Of a DNA stretch of 64,000 nucleotides, positions 33,208-41,427 are shown piece by piece. The DNA comes from Alloalcanivorax dieselolei B5. GTDB taxonomy: Bacteria; Pseudomonadota; Gammaproteobacteria; Pseudomonadales; Alcanivoracaceae. Every line of letters starts with the position of its first letter. Within the stretch, counting starts at the first letter, position 1. The stretch is taken from NCBI RefSeq assembly GCF_000300005.1, contig NC_018691.1, positions 3,720,001 through 3,784,000 of the forward strand, written 5' to 3'. The position numbers were made by a program, and so were the translations under genes. Under the pieces are notes generated by a model. The model saw nothing but the letters and a program-made list of their open reading frames with translations. It ran no database searches and was not told the DNA's origin.

Positions 33208-35775
33208 TCAGAATCGAATGGAAATGCCGCCAATGACGGTGCGGCCAGTACCCACTTGGTAGCTGCCGCCGTTCATCTCGGTGTAGTAGGTGTCGCGCAA
33301 GTTGTTCACCGACAGCCGCAGGGTGGCGTTGTCGGTAAGGTCGTAGCGGGCCCACAGATCCCAGGTGCGCCAGGAATCAATGGCGCTGTCGGAGACCCAG
33401 CCGGCGTCGCTCTGGGCGTCGGTGGGCCGTTCATAACGGAATTGGGTGCCCAGGGTCAGCTTGCGGTTGAACAGCCGCACGCCCAGGTTGGCCAGCACGC
33501 GATGCCGGGGCGGCAACACGTACCAGACATAGCCGCCGTTGTAGCCGTTCGGGTCGCCGAACACGGTGTCCGGGTAGCCGTAAATACTGCCCAGGGGAAA
33601 GGGGTCGTAACCGCCCTTGCCCATGTCGATCAACATGCGGGTGTAGGAGACGCCACCGAACACCCAGCCGGCGTCGTAATCGGTTTCCAGCTCCAGGCCA
33701 CGAAAGCGCACGTCGTCGTCCAGATTGACGAAGGCAAAGCCGCTGAAACCGTTGGGCTGCTTTTCGTCCACCGGGGTCATGATGGCGCCCTGCACCATGT
33801 AGTTTTCCACGGTGGAATCGAACCAGGCGATCTTGGTGCGCAGTGTGTCCCCCCTCGCCAACAGGCCGTCCCATTTCAGATTGGTGCCGATTTCCCAGTT
33901 GCGGGAGCGTTCCTCCTCCAGGCCCGGGTTCGGGTAGTAGAAGAACATGTTGCCCACATGGGCGCCGGACAGCAGCGATTCGGTGATCGCCGGTGGGCGC
34001 AGCCCCTCGCCGTAGGAAGCGTAGATCTCCAGCCAGCGATACGGTGACAGGGACAGAGTCAGCTTGGGCGCGAAGGCGCCGGCGTGGCGCTCCACGTCGA
34101 AGTTGGTGTACATGCGGGTATAGGGGGGACGCACGCCTTCCGGGTTGGGGATCAGACCGTTGAAGATGCGTCCGTCACCTTTGATCTGGTACCAGTCGTA
34201 GCGCAGGCCGGCGATCAGTTTGAGCCAGTCGTCATGCTGGAAGGTGGCTTCCGTGAACACACTGGAGACCCAACGCTCGCCTTCCGGCGTGGCGCCGGTG
34301 AACCACTCCGAGGAACTTTGCGAATCGTCGGACTGCGACTGGGCCTGGGGATCGGTCCAGTCGTAATAAAACTCGGTGCCATAGTCCAAGGCCAGATCGA
34401 AGCGCTTGAACGGGAACACCGAGCGGTTCGTCAAGGTACCGCCAACGGTGTTGGTCTCGTACTCGACGGCGAAATCGTCGTAATAGTTGGACCCCCAGCG
34501 CTTCTCATTGACGCGCGTCAGGGTGTAGTACAGGCTCGCGTTGAGATTGAGCAGCAGATTCTCGCCGCCACCCTGGTGGTAATGGGCAGTGAGAGTGTCG
34601 GTGCGTGCCTCATTGTCACCACGCTGGTTGTCTTGCAGGCTGGTGTCCTGGTAACTCTCGCTGTAGTCGGCGCGCATGCCCACATAGCTGAATTCCAGGG
34701 ACTGATCCGGCGCGAAACGCCAGCGGGTCTTGAACAGGCCGGACCATTGTTCCTGGCCGGTGAACTGGCTGACGCCGTGCATATAATCGGGGGAGTCATC
34801 AGGAATGCCACGGGCACCGCGCTCATAGTCACCCAGATTCTTGCGGCTGATGGCGGCGGTCATGTCGAAGTTGTCGGTGGGCCGGAACGCAGCGGCCAGA
34901 CTGCCGGCGAAGTGGTAGCCGTTATCGCCGCTGTTCAGATTCAGCCGCCCGCCGGCACGCTCGCCCTCCTCCAGCAGATCGTCCGCGTCCAGAGTCTTGA
35001 AGTTGACCGTGCCGGCGATGCTGCCGGCGCCGCCGACGGTGGACACCGGCCCCTTGAACACGTCCACGCCGGAGAGCAGCTCCGGGTCCACATAGACCAG
35101 GCCATTGGAGCCGTGGCCGCTTTTCTGGAAGTTCTGACGGGCGCCGTCCACCATCACGGTGACACGGCCGAAATCCTGCATGCCGCGCACGTTCACCGAC
35201 ACGCCCGGGTTCTGGCGGCTTTGCGAGGTATAGACGCCGGACACGTTTTCCACCACGTCGGAGGTGTTGCGCGGAGGTAGCCGGTCAATTTGTTCCCGGG
35301 TTACAACTCCGGCGGATCCCGGTGTCTGGTAAACCCGCTCCCGCTCTTCTTCGAAGGTGCCCACCACGTTCACCTGTTGCAGGGTATGGCTCTCCTGAAC
35401 GGACGGGTCGGGGCGCTCGCGCAGCACCGCCACGTTGCCGTCGCGCAGACGAAACTCGATGCGGGAGGAGGAAAGCAGACGGGACAGCGCTTCGACGTAG
35501 GTCATGCTGCCCCGCACCGTCGGCGCTTGATACGGCGACAGATCCAGACCGCCGTATATCAACTGCCCGCCGGATTGCCGGGCGAACAGCTTCAATGCCG
35601 ATTCCAGGCTCTGGGCCGGAATATTGAACGTCAGCCGCGCTTGTGCCGCCGTGACCTGGCTGTTCTCGTCTTCGGCGTGCGCCATCGCAACCCCCCCCGC
35701 CAGGACGACCGATAGAATCCAACACGCCGCGCTATGGCGGCGATGGGGGAAAGCGAAAAACCTCGAGCCCGACAC
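33208..35775 (-). CDS. TonB-dependent receptor with N-terminal signalling domain, heme/hemoglobin-receptor-like
   Basis: An 855-residue outer-membrane transducer. It has a signal peptide (cleavage near AMAHA), then an STN/secretin domain (about 42-95: LTFNIPAQSLESALKLFARQ), which in Fec-type systems contacts the anti-sigma factor. The plug follows with NVRGMQDFGRV-type and GPVSTVGGAGSIAG segments seen in heme/hemoglobin receptors. The beta-barrel carries NPGLEEERSRNWEIG, an NPDL-like box. The C-terminus ends in Phe (GGISIRF). The GTG start at 35775 follows GGAGTAAG; longer starts lack a Shine-Dalgarno. It probably imports heme or an iron chelate. Confidence 0.9.
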   Translation of the reverse strand: MSGSRFFAFPHRRHSAACWILSVVLAGGVAMAHAEDENSQVTAAQARLTFNIPAQSLESALKLFARQSGGQLIYGGLDLSPYQAPTVRGSMTYVEALSRLLSSSRIEFRLRDGNVAVLRERPDPSVQESHTLQQVNVVGTFEEERERVYQTPGSAGVVTREQIDRLPPRNTSDVVENVSGVYTSQSRQNPGVSVNVRGMQDFGRVTVMVDGARQNFQKSGHGSNGLVYVDPELLSGVDVFKGPVSTVGGAGSIAGTVNFKTLDADDLLEEGERAGGRLNLNSGDNGYHFAGSLAAAFRPTDNFDMTAAISRKNLGDYERGARGIPDDSPDYMHGVSQFTGQEQWSGLFKTRWRFAPDQSLEFSYVGMRADYSESYQDTSLQDNQRGDNEARTDTLTAHYHQGGGENLLLNLNASLYYTLTRVNEKRWGSNYYDDFAVEYETNTVGGTLTNRSVFPFKRFDLALDYGTEFYYDWTDPQAQSQSDDSQSSSEWFTGATPEGERWVSSVFTEATFQHDDWLKLIAGLRYDWYQIKGDGRIFNGLIPNPEGVRPPYTRMYTNFDVERHAGAFAPKLTLSLSPYRWLEIYASYGEGLRPPAITESLLSGAHVGNMFFYYPNPGLEEERSRNWEIGTNLKWDGLLARGDTLRTKIAWFDSTVENYMVQGAIMTPVDEKQPNGFSGFAFVNLDDDVRFRGLELETDYDAGWVFGGVSYTRMLIDMGKGGYDPFPLGSIYGYPDTVFGDPNGYNGGYVWYVLPPRHRVLANLGVRLFNRKLTLGTQFRYERPTDAQSDAGWVSDSAIDSWRTWDLWARYDLTDNATLRLSVNNLRDTYYTEMNGGSYQVGTGRTVIGGISIRF

Positions 35776-35840
35776 TCTGCTTACTCCGTCCTGTTGTCCA
35801 TGCCACGCGATCAAACGCGCTACTGACCACTAGGACGAGC

Positions 35841-35855
35841 GAATGAGTTTCATTC
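35841..35855. promoter_or_regulatory. perfect dyad GAATGA-GTT-TCATTC upstream of the receptor
   Basis: A perfect 6-3-6 palindrome lies 65 bp upstream of the receptor start. On the minus strand it overlaps a GGGAAT...TCGTCC arrangement, which could be an ECF-sigma promoter (-35 GGAAT-like, -10 GTC-like). Function is inferred from position. Confidence 0.35.
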
Positions 35856-35965
35856 CCAAGAAGTTTTTGCATTTCGCCCTTGGAGAAGCCATGCCCTGTT
35901 CATCGCCCACGGCGGACGCAAACGTCCGCACACGAATCCGCAGGGAGCAGGCCTTGGGAGGCGAA

Positions 35966-36910
35966 TCAGTAAAGCAGGGTCAGGTAGGGTGTCAGACGGC
36001 GCAGAGCCAAACCCTGACTTTCCGCCAGCGCGTCGAGCCCTTTGTCGAGTTCGGCCACGGACAGCATTGCCGATACACGACGTCGGCCGACGCCGGAGTC
36101 CAACAGCAGAATCTTGCCGGGGTGGTAGCGTTGAATCGCCGTCAGCACATCATCCAGTGGCAGATCATCCAGCTCCAGCCGGCCCTCGGTCCACAGCAGA
36201 GCAGCAGTGACGTCCGCGTCCGACACGCCGGACGGCGGTTGTCCGCTGTCATAGACAACCGTCTGGCCGGCATGGACCATTACCGCATGCTCGCCGCCCC
36301 GCTCCGGCGAACGCACCGATACCACACCTTGGGTCACCGTCACCCGCACGGACCGTCCCCGGTCTTCCACCTGATACGCCGTGCCCACCGCCTGAGCCGC
36401 CCCCCCTTGGGACAGCACTTCGAACGGTCGCCGCTTATTCGGTTCCACCTGAAACCAGGCCCGCCCCCGGAGCAATTCGATACGCCGCAGCCCGGAGTCA
36501 TAGTGCACATCCACGGCGGAGTCCGTGTCCAGAATCAGACGGGACCCATCTTCCAAAGCAACGGTGCGTATCTCTCCGGTAGCGGTGTGAAAATCGCCCT
36601 GCGGACGAAAAGCCAGGACCATCATCACCAGCACAACACTGGCCGCTGCCGCCAGGGGCAGGAAGCGGCGGCGAATCGGCGACTCGGTTACCACCGGCGC
36701 GGGACATAGATCCGCCTCCAATGCAGCCAGGTCGCGCCAAAATTGTTGCTCGTGCTCAAAGGCCTGACGATGTTGAGGATCCGTGGCCAGCCACCGCGCA
36801 AGTCGCTCCCGTTCGCCCTGCTCCATCGTTCCCGAAGCGATCCGGATCACCCAATGGCGAGCGGTTTCCGCGATTGTCTCGGCGTTTGTGTCGTTGTCCG
36901 TCGAAGTCAT
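35966..36910 (-). CDS. FecR-family anti-sigma factor
   Basis: A 314-residue anti-sigma regulator. The cytoplasmic N-domain (DUF4880-like: ARHWVIRIASGTMEQGERERLARWLATDPQHRQAFEHEQQFWRDL) precedes one membrane helix (FLPLAAAASVVLVMMVLAF, about 92-110). The periplasmic FecR domain has VALEDGSRLILDTDSAVDV and LLRGRAWFQV, and a C-terminal STN-like segment ends at YLTLLY. It should hold or activate the ECF sigma factor according to the receptor's signal. ATG at 36910. The gap to the sigma gene is 117 bp, and to the receptor start 190 bp. Confidence 0.9.
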   Translation of the reverse strand: MTSTDNDTNAETIAETARHWVIRIASGTMEQGERERLARWLATDPQHRQAFEHEQQFWRDLAALEADLCPAPVVTESPIRRRFLPLAAAASVVLVMMVLAFRPQGDFHTATGEIRTVALEDGSRLILDTDSAVDVHYDSGLRRIELLRGRAWFQVEPNKRRPFEVLSQGGAAQAVGTAYQVEDRGRSVRVTVTQGVVSVRSPERGGEHAVMVHAGQTVVYDSGQPPSGVSDADVTAALLWTEGRLELDDLPLDDVLTAIQRYHPGKILLLDSGVGRRRVSAMLSVAELDKGLDALAESQGLALRRLTPYLTLLY

Positions 36911-37027
36911 TAACCATCCAGGATCTTTGCAAGCCCGGTGCCATACCGGGCAGTCCGGCCCCATATCCGATAGGACGACTCAGCGCCCGGCCTGCCCCAC
37001 TTTTTCATCCGATTTCCGGCCTACCGT

Positions 37028-37525
37028 TCACCGTCGATCCCGGATTCTCGCCAGATGCTCGAACACTCGACGAATATGATTCTCCACCGTGGTGGTGGAA
37101 ACCCCCATCTCTTTCGCGATTTGCTGCTGGGTTTTGCCTTCAAACCTATTGGCAAAGAAAATTCGCCGGCTCCGTTCCGGCAAATCCTGCAGCGCGTCCT
37201 GGAGACGCCGCAAGGTCTCGTCGGCCATACAATTACGCTCGGGTCCGCGGGTCTCGAAAAGGTCCTCGGGCTGATGATTCTGTTCCAGAATCTCACGGCG
37301 GCGGCTTTCCACCCGAATATGGTCGGTGGCGAGATTGGCCGCCATTCGATAAAGATAGGCCCTCATATTGAGGACCGGTCCCTGCCCTTCTGCCTGGACC
37401 AAGCGCAAGTACAAATCCTGGAGCAGGTCCGCCGCTGTGAAACGGCACTGCAAACGGCGGGTCAAATACCCCAACAAGTCCTCCCTGTGTTGCTGGTATG
37501 CTTCCAACAGCGCGACTTGCCTCAC
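37028..37525 (-). CDS. ECF RNA polymerase sigma factor (FecI type)
   Basis: A 165-residue ECF sigma factor. Region 2 begins LLEAYQQHREDLLGYLTRRL, with ADLLQDLYLRLV and MRAYLYRMAANLATDHIR for -10 recognition. Region 4 (LPERSRRIFFANRFEGKTQQQIAKEMGVSTTTVENHIRRVFEHL) recognises -35. The GTG at 37525 is chosen over an upstream GTG at 37624: it has GGGGAC upstream, matches FecI length, and leaves the Fur-box match (37555-37573) outside the coding sequence. No ATG is available. It would activate the receptor gene when the FecR partner is signalled. Confidence 0.88.
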   Translation of the reverse strand: MRQVALLEAYQQHREDLLGYLTRRLQCRFTAADLLQDLYLRLVQAEGQGPVLNMRAYLYRMAANLATDHIRVESRRREILEQNHQPEDLFETRGPERNCMADETLRRLQDALQDLPERSRRIFFANRFEGKTQQQIAKEMGVSTTTVENHIRRVFEHLARIRDRR

Positions 37526-37554
37526 TATCCGTCCCCAATCCGCGTTCCAGATCC

Positions 37555-37573
37555 GATAATGATATTTATTCTC
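37555..37573. promoter_or_regulatory. Fur box upstream of the ECF sigma gene
   Basis: GATAATGATATTTATTCTC agrees with the 19-bp Fur consensus GATAATGATAATCATTATC at 16 positions; mismatches are at positions 11, 13 and 17. It lies about 30 bp upstream of the GTG start of the sigma gene. Iron-replete repression of the whole receptor cluster is the simplest reading. This supports an iron or heme uptake function and the chosen sigma start. Confidence 0.72.
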
Positions 37574-37841
37574 AATTTGTGCGTCCAGCTCCGAGAGCCG
37601 TAAACCCTCACCGCCACGAACCACACCAACCTCGGGACAATGGGCTAGTCATAGACGAGTCAGCACCGGTTTTCCCAACCGTCTCCATCACCTCGATGCA
37701 ATGAATACTTATATTGGGGTAACACTACGATACTGAGCGTCCATCGACATACAGCGGGGCTGTACGCCGTCAGGGGCGGGAAGTCCGTTTCGACACTCGG
37801 TCGACCGAAAAGAAGAAGGGCGGGGAAAATCAAGGGGATAG

Positions 37842-37926
<85 letters not shown>

Positions 37927-37989
37927 GGGCGGGCACATTGTAGCAGCCGGCCGGGCAAAAGCCAGCCGGCTGTATGGGCCGATAAGCGA

Positions 37990-38868
37990 TCAGCGCTCCA
38001 ATTGATCCAGGCGGTTGTTGACCTGGATGCGGTAGGCGTCGAAAGCCTGGATGGCGGCCTCGATTTCCTTGAGGCGCTGGTCGCTTTGACCGCTGGTGCG
38101 GGTCTGCAGGCGGCTGATGGCGGTTTGCTGGTTCTTGCTCTGCTGTTCCAGTTGTTTCAGTGAATCCACCAGTACATCCACCTGGGTTTGCAACTGGCCA
38201 ACCTGGGTACGCAGTTGGGCGTTGCTGTCGTTGACCGATTTCACCGCGCTATCCAGTTGCTTGCGCACCGCGTCCGCCTGACCGCCGGCCTTGCGGATGG
38301 CGTCATCGTAACCGGCCACGGTTTTCTTCAGTTCCGCCAGGCTGGCCTGGGTGGACTGGACACTCTGGGCCTGTTTCTTAATCGCGGCGTCATTGGCGGC
38401 AATGGCATCCTTATTGCCCTTGTTGCTCAGGTCCCACAGTTTGCGGATTTCGGAACCGTGCTCCTTCACCATCTTGTTCAGATCACCGACGTTGGCCTGC
38501 AGTTTGCCGTAGGACTCGATGGCGGATTCGCCGGTCTCGGACAGCTTGGATTGCAGATTGCCGAGTTGCTCGGACGACTCGCTGATACGCGTTTCCATCT
38601 GCGCTTGCAGTCGGGCGATTTCGGTATAGAAGTAGCCCGCGACCACCGCCAGCAGTACCGCCAGTACCAGAGTGGCGGCGATCCAGCCGCCGCTGCCACC
38701 ACCGCCGTTGGCGCGCGCCGGTGGCTCGCGTCGGCCGCCGCCCCCTCCCCCGCCGCCGCTACGACGGGCCGGCTCCCTGGCCGGCGGCCGTTGGTTGCTG
38801 GAATGGGGCGGATCATCCAGGGAAAGATCGTCGATATCACCCAGCTTGACGTCACGCTCTTGGGTCAT
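37990..38868 (-). CDS. single-pass membrane protein with long coiled coil
   Basis: A 292-residue protein. Residues 1-60 are Pro/Gly/Arg-rich and cytosolic, with a run of Gly, then one helix (WIAATLVLAVLLAVVAGYFY, about 61-81). The remaining 210 residues have heptad-rich coiled-coil periodicity, with LAELKKTVAG, VGQLQTQVDVLVDSLKQLEQQ and RLKEIEAAIQAF. It resembles an ATPase- or chemoreceptor-like stalk without a catalytic domain. Function unknown; it lies beside tRNA-Leu on the same strand and has AGGA before the ATG. Confidence 0.8.
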   Translation of the reverse strand: MTQERDVKLGDIDDLSLDDPPHSSNQRPPAREPARRSGGGGGGGGRREPPARANGGGGSGGWIAATLVLAVLLAVVAGYFYTEIARLQAQMETRISESSEQLGNLQSKLSETGESAIESYGKLQANVGDLNKMVKEHGSEIRKLWDLSNKGNKDAIAANDAAIKKQAQSVQSTQASLAELKKTVAGYDDAIRKAGGQADAVRKQLDSAVKSVNDSNAQLRTQVGQLQTQVDVLVDSLKQLEQQSKNQQTAISRLQTRTSGQSDQRLKEIEAAIQAFDAYRIQVNNRLDQLER

Positions 38869-39100
38869 AGGGCATCCTGAAGTGGTAACAATAAAGTGAA
38901 CGGGAATCTGTCAGACAGGCGGAAACGGCCGCCGTTCAAGGCATCCATATTACCGTGTCGGGGGAATCTTGTCCGGCATCGCGTCACGGCCGGTGGGGAG
39001 AGGAGATACCGCCGCCACCACAACGTGGCCGAAGGCCTCGTCTGGCGGCGCGGTGAGCCTGGAGCGGCGCGTTACGGCGCCGCCGGCAGGCTGGGCTGGA

Positions 39101-39688
39101 TCAGCCGGCGAAGTTTTTCGCGGCGAAGTCCCAGTTGATCAGGTTCCAGACGGTTTCCAGATACTTGGGACGGGCATTGCGGTAATCGATGTAGTAAGCG
39201 TGCTCCCACACGTCCACGGTCAGCAGCGGGGTCTGGCCCTTGCCGTGGGCGATCGGGGTGTCGGCGTCATCGGTGTTGACGATTTCCAGGCTGCCGTCGC
39301 TGTTTTTCACCAGCCAGGTCCAACCGGAGCCAAAGTTGCCAACCGCTTTGGCGTTGAACTCTTCCTTGAACTTGTCGAAGGAACCAAAGGCTTTGTTGAT
39401 CGCATCGGCCAGATCACCGGTGGGGGCGCCACCGCCGTTGGGGCTCAGGCTGTTCCAATAGAAGGTATGGTTCCATACCTGCGCCGCCTGGTTGAACAAT
39501 CCCCCTTTGGCGGACTGGATGATCTCCTCCAGGGACTTGTTCTCGTCGTCCGTGCCTTTGGTCAACTCGTTGAGCTTGGTGACGTAGGCATTGTGGTGCT
39601 TGCCGTGATGGTATTCGAGGGTTTCCTGGGAGATGTGCGGTTCCAGGGCGTTCTTCTCGTACGGAAGCGGCGGAAGTTCAAAAGCCAT
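39101..39688 (-). CDS. sodB: iron superoxide dismutase
   Basis: A 195-residue cytosolic Fe-type superoxide dismutase. The N-terminus MAFELPPLPYEKNALEPHIS matches SodB. Metal ligands are His27 (YHHGKHH), His74 (WNHTFYW), Asp159 and His163 (DVWEHAYYIDYR). FGSGWTWLV in the middle is Fe-type. The ATG at 39688 is chosen over one six bases upstream because AGGGG is at proper distance and the protein then matches E. coli. It is divergent from the thiolase across a 292-bp gap that holds only a short GTGTC-TCT-GACAC dyad at 39867. Confidence 0.95.
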   Translation of the reverse strand: MAFELPPLPYEKNALEPHISQETLEYHHGKHHNAYVTKLNELTKGTDDENKSLEEIIQSAKGGLFNQAAQVWNHTFYWNSLSPNGGGAPTGDLADAINKAFGSFDKFKEEFNAKAVGNFGSGWTWLVKNSDGSLEIVNTDDADTPIAHGKGQTPLLTVDVWEHAYYIDYRNARPKYLETVWNLINWDFAAKNFAG

Positions 39689-39980
39689 AGTCATTTCCCC
39701 TGACTGTTATCTGACGTGTTGCCATTGAAGCGGATGATCGCAGCCACCCGCAGGCGGAAGTTGCGCTCCCACCCGTGGCCCGGAGCATCATAGCAAGCGG
39801 CTTTTCGGGGAACCACATAGACCGGCACTATCGTGTCGATTGGCTGCGGCTGTGTCATCCGCGTCGGTGTCTCTGACACTTGGGGACGATCCGGCCCATC
39901 TCAAGTACAATAATGGCGGTTTTTACATCTTGGCTGACCGCCATGGAGTGGTGGACGGCCACCATGATCGAGGAAAAATC

Positions 39981-41162
39981 ATGTCCCAAGACTCCGTTGT
40001 CATCGTTAACGGCGCCCGTACTCCCATGGGCGGCTTCCAAGGCAGCCTGGCGCCGGTGACCGCGCCCACTCTGGGCGCCACCGCCATCCGCGAGGCGGTG
40101 GCCCGCGCCGGCCTCAAGGCCTCCGACATCGAGGACGTGGTGATGGGCTGCGTGCTGCCGGCCGGTCTCAAGCAAGGCCCGGCGCGCCAGGCCATGCGCC
40201 AGGCCGGTCTGCCGGACAGCACCGGCGCCACCACCGTCAACAAACTGTGCGGCTCCGGCATGCGCGCCACCATGTTCGGCCACGACATGATCAAGGCGGG
40301 CAGCCATGACATCGTCGTCACCGGCGGCATGGAATCCATGACCAACGCCCCCTATGTGCTGGACAAGGCCCGCGCCGGCCTGCGCATGGGCCATGGTCAG
40401 GTCCATGACCATATGTTCCTGGATGGTCTGGAAGACGCGGAGACCGGCCGTCTGATGGGCTCCTTCGCCCAGGAAGTGGCGGACCAGCGTGGCATCACCC
40501 GCGAGCAGATGGACGCTTTCGCCATCGAATCGCTGAAACGCGCCCAGACCGCCATCGAGCAGGGCTGGTTCAAGGATGAGATCGTTCCGGTGACCGTGAC
40601 CACCCGTAAGGGCGAAACCGTGGTGGATACCGACGAGCAGCCGGGCAACGCCAATATCGACAAGATTCCGAATCTGAAACCGGCGTTCAAGAAGGACGGC
40701 ACCGTCACCGCCGCCAACGCCAGTTCCATTTCCGACGGCGCGTCCGCGCTGGTGCTGGCACGGGAATCGGTGGCCGCCGAAAGGGGTCTGCGGCCCGTGG
40801 CACGCATTCTCGGCCATGCCACCAACAGCCGTCACCCCAGCGAGTTCACCGTGGCCCCCATCGGCGCCACCGAGAAACTGCTGAAGAAAGTGGGCTGGAG
40901 CGTGGCGGACGTGGATCTGTTCGAGATCAACGAAGCCTTCGCCATGGTGGCGATGCTGCCGATGATCGATCTGGGCATCCCCCACGACAAACTGAACATC
41001 CACGGCGGCGCCTGCGCCCTGGGCCACCCCATCGGTTCCACCGGCTCGCGCATCATCCTGACGCTGATTCATGCACTCAAACGCACCGGCGGCAAACGCG
41101 GCGTGGCCAGCCTGTGTATCGGCGGCGGCGAAGCCACCGCGGTGGCCGTCGAACTGCTGTAA
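39981..41162 (+). CDS. acetyl-CoA C-acetyltransferase (thiolase)
   Basis: A 393-residue thiolase, tetrameric cytosolic enzyme that condenses or cleaves acetoacetyl-CoA or 3-ketoacyl-CoA. The nucleophile is Cys90 in NKLCGSGM, and His349 (GHPIGSTG) and Cys379 (CIGGGEA) complete the active site. GGMESMTNAPYVL is the covering loop. The sequence fits biosynthetic AtoB/PhaA-type enzymes; a role in ketone or PHA metabolism or beta-oxidation is inferred. GAGGAAAA lies before the ATG at 39981. A REP-like palindrome follows the stop by about 47 bp. Confidence 0.93.
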   Translation: MSQDSVVIVNGARTPMGGFQGSLAPVTAPTLGATAIREAVARAGLKASDIEDVVMGCVLPAGLKQGPARQAMRQAGLPDSTGATTVNKLCGSGMRATMFGHDMIKAGSHDIVVTGGMESMTNAPYVLDKARAGLRMGHGQVHDHMFLDGLEDAETGRLMGSFAQEVADQRGITREQMDAFAIESLKRAQTAIEQGWFKDEIVPVTVTTRKGETVVDTDEQPGNANIDKIPNLKPAFKKDGTVTAANASSISDGASALVLARESVAAERGLRPVARILGHATNSRHPSEFTVAPIGATEKLLKKVGWSVADVDLFEINEAFAMVAMLPMIDLGIPHDKLNIHGGACALGHPIGSTGSRIILTLIHALKRTGGKRGVASLCIGGGEATAVAVELL

Positions 41163-41208
41163 AAAACGCTGCGTCAGGCAGCTCCCCACAGACCGGGCCA
41201 CGGAGCCA

Positions 41209-41279
41209 CTGTAGGAGCTTGCCTGCAAGCGAATTATGTACCGACCCCAAAAGATTCGCTTGCAGGCAAGCTCCCACAG
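41209..41279. repeat. REP-like palindrome, copy 2
   Basis: Arms 41209-41234 and 41254-41279 (26 bp, one mismatch: GTAGGAG versus GTGGGAG) enclose a 19-bp loop. Same family as copies at 7505 and 54279; the flanking word CAGCGGCTTCGTA downstream is shared with the 54.3-kb copy. It sits in the intergenic gap between the thiolase and fabY. Confidence 0.85.
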
Positions 41280-41388
41280 CGGCTTCGTAACGCCCTCGAT
41301 GGGAAAGTGATCAGCGTGCAGACATGCCAGCGGTAATATCCCGTTGCAACTCCGGCGGCGGCATTGATACGCAAACGCTATCCTGGGG

Positions 41389-41420
41389 CCTAGAATTGAC
41401 CGATTAGTCATCATTCTAGG
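41389..41420. promoter_or_regulatory. nested palindrome in the fabY leader
   Basis: CCTAGAAT and ATTCTAGG (outer arms 41389-41396 and 41413-41420) enclose TGAC-N6-GTCA. The right outer arm abuts the fabY Shine-Dalgarno AGGGAG. It could be an operator for a fatty-acid regulator, or an RNA hairpin close to the ribosome site. Confidence 0.45.
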
Positions 41421-41427
41421 GAGTATC

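Noticed and set aside
37526-37624. N-terminal extension of the ECF sigma factor to a GTG at 37624
   Set aside because: It has no Shine-Dalgarno, is atypical for FecI-type proteins, and would make the Fur box coding.
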